From positions 1,065 through 6,304 of the forward strand of contig DKES01000011.1 of assembly GCA_002452615.1 (NCBI GenBank): a stretch of DNA of 5,240 nucleotides, given 5' to 3'. The notes beneath the pieces are model-generated. The model was not told where the DNA came from. It searched no databases and worked only from the letters and a program-made list of their open reading frames with translations. This DNA is from Patescibacteria group bacterium UBA6816 (GTDB lineage Bacteria > Patescibacteriota > Patescibacteriia > UBA2591 > UBA6264). The position numbers and the translations under genes were made by a program. Below, in pieces: positions 1 through 5,240 of the stretch. Positions within the stretch are counted from its first letter, which is position 1, and each line of letters opens with the position of its first letter.

Positions 1-2292
1 CCAGATAAATTACCTGGGAACCTACCTACCGGCAGGCAGGTAAGAAAAAAAAGATATTCTATTACCATTCCCCCTCCTAATATAACTGGTTCCCTTCATA
101 TGGGCCATGCTTTAAATAATACTATTCAAGATATTTTAATCCGCTATCACCGCATGAAAGGAGAAAAAACTCTTTGGTTGCCTGGAATTGACCACGCTGG
201 TATTGCTACTCAAAATGTAATAGAAAAACAATTAGCCCGAGAAAATATTACCCGCCATCAATTAGGCCGGGAAAAATTTATACAAAGAGCTTGGAAATGG
301 AAAGAAAAATCAGGCAATTTAATTTTAAAACAATTAAAAGAACTGGGGTGTTCTTGTGATTGGTCTCGCTTACGCTTTACCTTGGACCAAGAATACGCTG
401 ACGCAGTTTTAGAAACTTTTATTACTTATCATCAAAAAGGCTATCTTTATCGCGGCCCAAGAATTGTTAACTGGTGTCCTCGTTGTAACACTGCTATTTC
501 TGATATTGAAATAAAATATCAAAAAAAATCCGGTCTTCTTTGGTACCTTAAATATCCTTTAAAAGAAAATCCTCAAAAATTTATTGTGGTGGCCACCACT
601 CGTCCTGAAACCATGTTGGGCGATACTGCCGTAGCCGTTAACCCTAAAGATAAAAGATATCAAGACTTGATTGGAAAAAAAGTAATTCTCCCAATTAAAA
701 AAAGAGAAATTCCTATTATTGCCCATTATTTAGTTGACCCTGAATTTGGTACTGGGGCAGTTAAAATTACTCCGGCTCATGATAAAAATGACTGGCAAAT
801 GGGTCAAGAAAATAATCTAGAAATTATTAATGTTATTGGACCAGCAGGAACCATGACTAAAAATGCCGCCCCCTTTGCTAATCAAAGTGTAACTCAAGCT
901 CGAAAAGGAGTTCTTGAAGAATTAAAAAAACAAAATCTTTTGGAGAAAACAGAAGATTATGAAAATCAAATCTCTCTTTGCGACCGCTGTGATACCCCAG
1001 TAGAACCTCAAATTTCAACTCAATGGTTTGTTTCCATGAAGAAATTAGCTCGGCCAGCAATTAAAGCGGTGGAAAAAAATAAAATAATTATTAATCCAGA
1101 AAAGTATAAAAAGATTTATTTAAATTGGCTAGAAAACGTCCAAGATTGGTGTATTTCCCGTCAACTCTGGTGGGGTCACCAACTCCCGGTTTGGTTTTGT
1201 CAAAATAAAAAAGATAAATATTTTGTGGGTCGAAAAAAACCTGACTCTTGTCCTTTTTGCCAAAATTGTGAAATGAAACAATCATCAGATGTTTTAGATA
1301 CTTGGTTTTCTTCTGCGCTTTGGCCTTTTGCTACTTTGGGTTGGCCCCAAAAAACTAAAGACTTAAAAGAATTTTATCCAACCTCTTTGCTTTCAACCGC
1401 CCAAGACATTCTTTATCTCTGGGTCGCCCGCATGGTTTTTTCTAGTTTGGAATTCCTTCATAAAATTCCCTTTAAACAAGTTTATATCCACTCAACTATT
1501 TTAACCCTGGCAGGAAAAAGAATGAGTAAATCTTTAGGAACCGGGATTGACCCTTTAGACTTAATTTCCCAATACGGAGCCGATGCCACTCGTTTTGGGT
1601 TAATTTATCAAACTAACCGCGACCAACAAGCTATTCGCTTTGATGAAAGAGCTATTTTATCTGCTCGTAATTTCATTAATAAACTTTGGAATATCTGTCG
1701 TTTTGTGGAAATTCAAAGCCAAAACGAAAAAATAGAAATTAAAAACATTAAACCTCAAACCCTTGCTGATAAATGGATTCTTTCTCAACTAAACCAAATT
1801 ATTAAAAACACAGAAGAAAAAATTAATAACTATGAATTTGGTGAATCAAGTAAAGAACTTTATGATTTTATCTGGCATGATTTAGCAGACTGGTATTTAG
1901 AAATCTCAAAAGAACAAACCAAGATTCCTGAATTAAAAGAAAATACTTTAAAAATTTTAAAATTAAATATTTGTCTTATTCTTAGACTACTTCATCCTTT
2001 TATTCCTTTTGTTACGGAAAAAATTTATCATCAATTTAATCCTGACTCAAAAGAACTCTTAATGGTTACTCCTTGGCCGAAAATAAAAAAGAATTTAATT
2101 AATTCCCAGGCGGACCAAGAATTTACCTTGATTAAAGAATTAGTAACTGAAATTAGAAGTTGGAAAAAAGAAAATCAAATTTCTTGGAAAACTAAATCTG
2201 AATATAAAATTCCTCAAAACAAAAAGACCCTGGTTCTAGAAAAAAACAAGGATCTAATTGAAAGTCTTTCTCAAGTAAAATTAATTTTTTAG
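1..2292 (+). CDS. valS: Valyl-tRNA synthetase, 5' partial
   Basis: Class I aminoacyl-tRNA synthetase that charges tRNA-Val with valine in the cytoplasm and hydrolyses mischarged threonine. The frame is open from base 1, giving 763 visible residues. The Met at 100 lies inside the HMGH signature (97-108), preceded by the family's PPPN-TGS stretch, so the true start is upstream, probably by some 35-45 residues. Seen in order: HMGH; CPRC (475-486); editing-domain TTRPETMLGD (595-624) and GTGAVKITPAHD (about 748-783); CDRC (979-990); WCISRQLWWGH (from about 1147); a four-Cys, zinc-finger-like insert (Cys codons at 1198, 1249, 1258, 1267); DVLDTWFSS; RMSKS (1519-1533); and an anticodon-binding helical domain (about 1765-2080). 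The protein ends soon after this domain, without the C-terminal coiled-coil arm of typical bacterial ValRS, so its full length is near 800 residues rather than roughly 860-950. A GC-rich repeat lies in frame near the 5' end. Identity is very secure. Confidence 0.97.
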   Translation, partial: PDKLPGNLPTGRQVRKKRYSITIPPPNITGSLHMGHALNNTIQDILIRYHRMKGEKTLWLPGIDHAGIATQNVIEKQLARENITRHQLGREKFIQRAWKWKEKSGNLILKQLKELGCSCDWSRLRFTLDQEYADAVLETFITYHQKGYLYRGPRIVNWCPRCNTAISDIEIKYQKKSGLLWYLKYPLKENPQKFIVVATTRPETMLGDTAVAVNPKDKRYQDLIGKKVILPIKKREIPIIAHYLVDPEFGTGAVKITPAHDKNDWQMGQENNLEIINVIGPAGTMTKNAAPFANQSVTQARKGVLEELKKQNLLEKTEDYENQISLCDRCDTPVEPQISTQWFVSMKKLARPAIKAVEKNKIIINPEKYKKIYLNWLENVQDWCISRQLWWGHQLPVWFCQNKKDKYFVGRKKPDSCPFCQNCEMKQSSDVLDTWFSSALWPFATLGWPQKTKDLKEFYPTSLLSTAQDILYLWVARMVFSSLEFLHKIPFKQVYIHSTILTLAGKRMSKSLGTGIDPLDLISQYGADATRFGLIYQTNRDQQAIRFDERAILSARNFINKLWNICRFVEIQSQNEKIEIKNIKPQTLADKWILSQLNQIIKNTEEKINNYEFGESSKELYDFIWHDLADWYLEISKEQTKIPELKENTLKILKLNICLILRLLHPFIPFVTEKIYHQFNPDSKELLMVTPWPKIKKNLINSQADQEFTLIKELVTEIRSWKKENQISWKTKSEYKIPQNKKTLVLEKNKDLIESLSQVKLIF
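20..41. repeat. GC-rich near-palindromic short repeat inside valS
   Basis: The 22 bases acctacctaccggcaggcaggt form an inverted repeat centred on CCGG, with two mismatched pairs. In RNA from the minus strand those two positions become G-U wobbles, so that strand could fold along the whole element. It is a GC-rich island in an otherwise A/T-rich gene. In the valS frame it reads NLPTGRQV, between PDKLPG and the conserved YSITIPPPN strand, where ValRS proteins vary in sequence and length. From memory, similar cctgcctgccggtaggcagg-like units, read as LPAGRQ peptides, are scattered through many Patescibacteria genomes. Only this one copy was noticed in the window, so its repetitive nature is inferred and not shown here. 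Confidence 0.6.
2289..2292. other. Overlapping convergent stop codons
   Basis: The valS stop TAG occupies 2290-2292. The stop TAA of the minus-strand hypothetical gene occupies 2291-2289. The two genes therefore meet tail to tail with a 4-base overlap and no intergenic spacer. No strong hairpin followed by a T-run is visible on either strand here, so any terminator must lie within the opposing coding sequence or be of another kind. Confidence 0.9.
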
Positions 2293-2720
2293 TTTTTTCC
2301 CTTTTTTAAAATCCATTCCTGAAATTGCTCTTCGTCAGCAAAACCTGGGTGCCAAGAACAATCAAGTCCATATTGCTTAAAAAGACGGTATAAAATATTC
2401 AAGTCATCAATGATGACGTTTTTTTTAAGCGCTTTTGCTTGTCCCCAAATTTCCCAATTTTTTAAAGCTCCTTCTCTTTCTTCATTGTTGTTAAAGGTAG
2501 AATCTTGAATTTCTTGCCAGGCTTGGCAATAATTTTCTTCTATTTTAACATATTCTTGGCAATAATTCTTTAATTCATTGATAAATTCTTGAACTTGTTC
2601 TTTTTCTTCTAAAGAAGAAATTTTGTCTGTTTTTTCTTTTAATTGAAGAAAAAAATTTAACTGAGGCTCGGCTTCAGTTTTTTTTGTTGAAGGATTTAAT
2701 GAAGTGTTTTCTAATGACAT
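2289..2720 (-). CDS. Hypothetical acidic protein downstream of pilB
   Basis: A 143-residue protein that I do not recognise. The first 20 or so residues are polar (Ser, Thr, Lys, Glu) and look disordered. Residues about 21-72 are rich in Glu, Lys, Gln and Leu and probably helical, perhaps a coiled coil. The C-terminal part (about 85-138) has more aromatic and hydrophobic residues, with Trp at 89, 92, 123 and 136 and a motif LDCSWHPGF at 119-127. This part looks like the folded, conserved portion. There is no signal peptide or membrane segment, so it is probably cytoplasmic. Acidic residues clearly outnumber basic ones. The start ATG (2718-2720) follows the pilB stop after 19 A/T-rich bases with no Shine-Dalgarno motif, which suggests the same transcript as pilB. 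Its TAA stop overlaps the valS TAG on the other strand. A pilus-related or regulatory role is possible only by location. Confidence 0.8.
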   Translation of the reverse strand: MSLENTSLNPSTKKTEAEPQLNFFLQLKEKTDKISSLEEKEQVQEFINELKNYCQEYVKIEENYCQAWQEIQDSTFNNNEEREGALKNWEIWGQAKALKKNVIIDDLNILYRLFKQYGLDCSWHPGFADEEQFQEWILKKGKN

Positions 2721-2739
2721 AAATTAAATATTAATGATA

Positions 2740-4428
2740 TTATTCTGAGACCCTAAAAACTTCTTCAAGGCTGGTGATTCCCTCTAAAGCCTTAAGTACT
2801 CCGTCTTGAACCATGGTAATCATTCCTTGTTCTTGGGTTAATTCTTTTATCCTTTGGATAGATATTTTTTCTTCTAAAATTGCTTTTTCTATTTTAGAAT
2901 CAACAAGAAAAACCTCATAAATACCTGTTCTCCCCTTATACCCTAGTCCTTGACATTGTTTGCACCCTTCTCCTTGATAAAATTTAAGATTACTTGAATC
3001 TATTTTTATTCCTGCTTGAGGAGGTATTTGAGTTAATATTTTTTCCACCCGCTCTTTTTGGGCTGGCTCTATTTCTATTTCCTTTTTACAATTTTCACAA
3101 ATTTTTCTCACTAAACGCTGACCAATAATAGCATTAATTGCCGGAGCCAAAAGAAATGGCTTTACTCCCATAGAAAGTAATCGAGGTAAGGCCCCAGCCG
3201 CATCATTGGTGTGTAAAGTAGAAACAACTAAATGTCCGGTTAAGGCAGCCTGAACGGCAATCTCTACTGTTTCTAAATCCCTAATTTCTCCAACCATAAC
3301 CACGTCTGGGTCTTGTCTTAAAATAGAACGTAATCCTTTTGCAAAACTATAATCTTTAGATTTATCTACTTGACTTTGATTAATCCCCTTTAAACGATAT
3401 TCAATTGGGTCTTCCAAGGTAATAATTTTTGTCTCTGGATTATTTAATTTATTTAAAATAGCATAAAGGGTGGTTGTTTTTCCTGAACCAGTCGGTCCGG
3501 TGGTAATAATCATCCCATTGGGCCGGCTCGCTTCTTTATTTAATTTTTCAAAAATTTCTGGCCGAAATCCTAAGGCTTTAAAATTTAAATTAGTGGCTGA
3601 AGAGCGCAATAATCTCATCACCACGCTTTCTCCATAAGCAGTCGGTAAACAAGAAACACGCACATCAGTTTTATTTTCTTCTAAATAAATAGTAAATCGG
3701 CCATCTTGGGGACGATCAGTAATATTCATTTTTAAACCAGACAATAATTTTAACCGGGAGACAATTTGCCGCCAATTTTTTTTATCAATTTCCGCGACAT
3801 CAATTAAAATTCCGTCTATTCTAAACCTTACTTTAACTTCTGTTTCTTCGGTCTCAATATGAATATCTGAAGCATCTGACTGAACCGCGGAAGCCATTAA
3901 AAGAGTAATTAAATCAGAAACTTTAACCTGTTTAACCTTCTGATTCAAATCTTTAAATGTTTTTATTTCTTCTTGAAATTTTTTTAATTCTTGAGGAGAT
4001 ATCTCCACTCCTTTGCTTTGGGTTACTATTTTAGGAAGAATGGCATAACGAGCCAAGGCTTTATTTAAACTGGTTTCAGAAATTAAATAAAGTTCTGTTT
4101 TTAAACCATGAGCTCCTTCTAATTGTTCTCGATATTCAGCTAAACTTGGGTTTTGTACTCTCGGAGAGGCAATTTTAGCAATTTTTTCTGTTCGGTAAAA
4201 ACAAACCAAACTATAATTCCGTGCCTCTTCCTCAGGAATTATTCTTAAAGCTTCTGGGGAAATAGGAAAATCATTTAAATTAATATAGGGGACTCCCAGG
4301 TCTCGAGCTTGAGAAGAAGCTTCTTCTTCAATTTCTTTAATTTTAAATTCACCTAACTTTTCTTTTAAAGCATCTTGTTCTTCAGAAGAAGAAAAGTCTC
4401 CCTTTAATAAATCGTCTAAATTAAGCAT
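2740..4428 (-). CDS. pilB: Type IV pilus assembly ATPase PilB (GspE/PulE family)
   Basis: Hexameric cytoplasmic ATPase that drives pilus extension at the inner face of the membrane. At 562 residues it has the usual length for the family. A T2SSE_N-like domain spans about 41-130 (LGVPYINL, IPEEEA). The N2 domain follows, with SDASDIHIE (184-192) and VRFRIDGIL (200-208). The ATPase core has Walker A GPTGSGKT (311-318), an Asp box around LEDPIEY (338-344), Walker B DPDVVMVGEIRD (373-384) and a His box TGHLVVSTLHTND (397-409). A tetracysteine zinc site is made by C444/C447 and C489/C492, and GYKGRTGIYEVF (496-507) follows. All catalytic motifs look intact. The zinc site and the N-terminal domain favour an extension ATPase (PilB/GspE) over the retraction ATPase PilT. 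GspE of a secretion system is the alternative, but no neighbouring pil or gsp gene is in view to decide. The ATG at 4426-4428 is one base after the nuclease stop codon and has no Shine-Dalgarno motif, so it may be translated by coupling. Confidence 0.93.
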   Translation of the reverse strand: MLNLDDLLKGDFSSSEEQDALKEKLGEFKIKEIEEEASSQARDLGVPYINLNDFPISPEALRIIPEEEARNYSLVCFYRTEKIAKIASPRVQNPSLAEYREQLEGAHGLKTELYLISETSLNKALARYAILPKIVTQSKGVEISPQELKKFQEEIKTFKDLNQKVKQVKVSDLITLLMASAVQSDASDIHIETEETEVKVRFRIDGILIDVAEIDKKNWRQIVSRLKLLSGLKMNITDRPQDGRFTIYLEENKTDVRVSCLPTAYGESVVMRLLRSSATNLNFKALGFRPEIFEKLNKEASRPNGMIITTGPTGSGKTTTLYAILNKLNNPETKIITLEDPIEYRLKGINQSQVDKSKDYSFAKGLRSILRQDPDVVMVGEIRDLETVEIAVQAALTGHLVVSTLHTNDAAGALPRLLSMGVKPFLLAPAINAIIGQRLVRKICENCKKEIEIEPAQKERVEKILTQIPPQAGIKIDSSNLKFYQGEGCKQCQGLGYKGRTGIYEVFLVDSKIEKAILEEKISIQRIKELTQEQGMITMVQDGVLKALEGITSLEEVFRVSE

Positions 4429-4429
4429 G

Positions 4430-5240
4430 TTATTTTATAATCAATCGAGCTTGGGTAATTAAATTATTTAATTTATTTTCTTTTATTTTTAATTTTTTCT
4501 TTAATTCTTCTAAAGAAAATTCTAATAAATCTTGGCATAAAATTATTTTTTGAGAAAAAAGTTTATTTCTTGTTTCTCGGTCTAAAGAACTCAAAATAGT
4601 AATCGGATAAAGATTTTTCTCTTCAATTAAACTTTCTAATCCTTTTCCTTGGGGAAATTTCCATCCCAATAAACGCATATTTTTACAATTTGCGTATTGA
4701 ACAGCTGCCTCAGAAAATTTAGTATTAGAAATAAGCCAAGGTCGAGTAAATTTTACTTTTGAATTTTTATCTTCTCTTTCTTTTAAATCTAAAAACCGAG
4801 CCCAAGTATAAAGAGCTATTTTAAGGCCAGTTCTTATTCCCGCGGCATTACGATATTTACATTCTATCATATAAACATTGTTCTTGCCAGTTTCTTGATC
4901 AGTTAAATTATTTTTTTCTAAAGGAGCCTGGGCAATAACATCTACTTCGTGCTGAACACAAGCCCCTTTCATTAAAGGAGGGGTCCAGGCTTGATAATGA
5001 TAAGCTTTTAATAATTTAAGAGTATAAGTCTCAAAAACAAAACCAGCCGGGCCCAAATCTAACATTGCTTTTTTTAATTGATAACGAATCCCCGCAGCTG
5101 GATTTTCTTGTTTTAAAAGTTTTAAAATTAATTTTAAAATATCCCTGGTTTTAATTCCGTCATAAATAACTTTTTCTATTTCTTTAACTACCTGATTGGC
5201 TAAAACTTGATTTGCCCCGGCCCTTAAACATGTTTTTTTT
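4430..5240 (-). CDS. ATP-cone / PD-(D/E)XK nuclease / HhH-like protein, 5' partial
   Basis: Predicted DNA endonuclease with a nucleotide-sensing domain; 269 residues are visible. The frame stays open from the Met at 5063-5065 up to the window edge, and the extra 58 residues match an ATP-cone pattern (RAGA near 5216-5227; IYDGIKTRDIL near 5141-5173; RYQLKKAM across the Met). That Met is therefore internal, and perhaps 30 residues are missing off the edge. Next comes a restriction-endonuclease-like core beginning LGPAGFVFE. Its likely catalytic residues are Asp in HEVDVIA (4940-4942) and Glu and Lys in IECKY (4862-4864, 4856-4858), a D...ExK signature as in Mrr-type nucleases. ALYTWARFLDL follows. 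The last 50 residues (SLEELKKKLKIKENKLNNLI region) resemble a helix-hairpin-helix DNA-binding unit. In other ATP-cone proteins, such as NrdR and class I ribonucleotide reductase, the domain binds ATP or dATP, so nucleotide control of the nuclease is inferred. No partner methylase is visible. The gene sits directly upstream of pilB. The architecture is fairly secure; the biological role is unknown. Confidence 0.85.
   Translation of the reverse strand, partial: KKTCLRAGANQVLANQVVKEIEKVIYDGIKTRDILKLILKLLKQENPAAGIRYQLKKAMLDLGPAGFVFETYTLKLLKAYHYQAWTPPLMKGACVQHEVDVIAQAPLEKNNLTDQETGKNNVYMIECKYRNAAGIRTGLKIALYTWARFLDLKEREDKNSKVKFTRPWLISNTKFSEAAVQYANCKNMRLLGWKFPQGKGLESLIEEKNLYPITILSSLDRETRNKLFSQKIILCQDLLEFSLEELKKKLKIKENKLNNLITQARLIIK

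Noticed and set aside
100..102. ATG at 100 as the valS start
   Set aside because: It is the Met of the HMGH active-site signature. The frame is open upstream and encodes the conserved PPPN-TGS stretch, so it is internal.
878..1060. Minus-strand open frame of 60 codons
   Set aside because: It lies wholly inside valS, opposite the editing domain and the CDRC region. Its product has no recognisable features. It is an antisense shadow.
1091..1285. Minus-strand open frame of 64 codons
   Set aside because: It is antisense to the conserved WCISRQLWWGH and four-Cys region of valS. The valS reading explains the sequence fully.
2251..2300. Possible rho-independent terminator near the convergent gene ends
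   Set aside because: The best stem (gaaag with ctttc) has only about five pairs, almost no loop and no adjacent T-run, so it would not be a convincing terminator.
2403..2417. Inverted repeat gtcatca-a-tgatgac
   Set aside because: It is inside the hypothetical gene and encodes Val-Ile-Ile-Asp-Asp. It has no T-run and no promoter context, so chance is the simplest explanation.
4312..4327. Perfect 16-base palindrome agaagaagcttcttct
   Set aside because: It falls in the low-complexity pilB coding stretch for Glu-Glu-Glu-Ala-Ser-Ser. Codon repetition explains it, and nothing suggests an operator inside the gene.
4433..4465. Possible promoter just before pilB (TATAAAAT on the minus strand)
   Set aside because: The -10-like string is expected by chance in such A/T-rich coding sequence. 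No good -35 box is present at the right distance.
5063..5065. ATG at 5065 (minus) as the nuclease start
   Set aside because: The frame continues open to the window edge and encodes ATP-cone-like sequence. The Met sits within RYQLKKAMLDLGP, a continuous conserved-looking linker.

Overview
This is a gene-dense, AT-rich bacterial window with almost no non-coding DNA. It most likely comes from a Patescibacteria (candidate phyla radiation) genome, perhaps a parcubacterium. This assignment is an inference. It rests on the strongly A/T-biased coding sequence, tight packing, no Shine-Dalgarno motifs at the two visible starts, a type IV pilus ATPase, and a short GC-rich near-palindrome inside a coding region that is read as LPTGRQV. 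That peptide is a variant of the 'LPAGRQ' peptides I remember as common in proteins from such genomes. The standard code fits: TAA and TAG are the stops, and no in-frame TGA has to be read as glycine.

Left half, + strand (1-2292): valyl-tRNA synthetase, cut at its 5' end by the window edge. The frame is open from base 1, so the Met at 100 is inside the HMGH signature and is not the start. The editing, KMSKS and anticodon-binding regions are all present. The protein stops where other bacterial enzymes continue into a C-terminal coiled-coil arm.

Right half, - strand (5240 down to 2289), a three-gene run read right to left. The first gene is a nuclease with an ATP-cone at its N-terminus, a PD-(D/E)XK core and a helix-hairpin-helix-like tail, with its 5' end off the window. 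The second is a complete PilB/GspE-type assembly ATPase, starting one base after the nuclease stop codon. The third is an unrecognised 143-residue acidic protein, 19 bases further on. Its stop codon overlaps the valS stop codon from the opposite strand.

The layout suggests that the three minus-strand genes are co-transcribed from a promoter outside the window. Only PilB has a clear cellular role, powering pilus extension. A link between the ATP-cone nuclease and pilus function, for example handling of incoming DNA, is speculative. The most interesting items are that nuclease and the repeat inside valS. No RNA genes, CRISPR arrays, insertion sequences or convincing terminators were seen, and there is no gene-free stretch over 300 bases.
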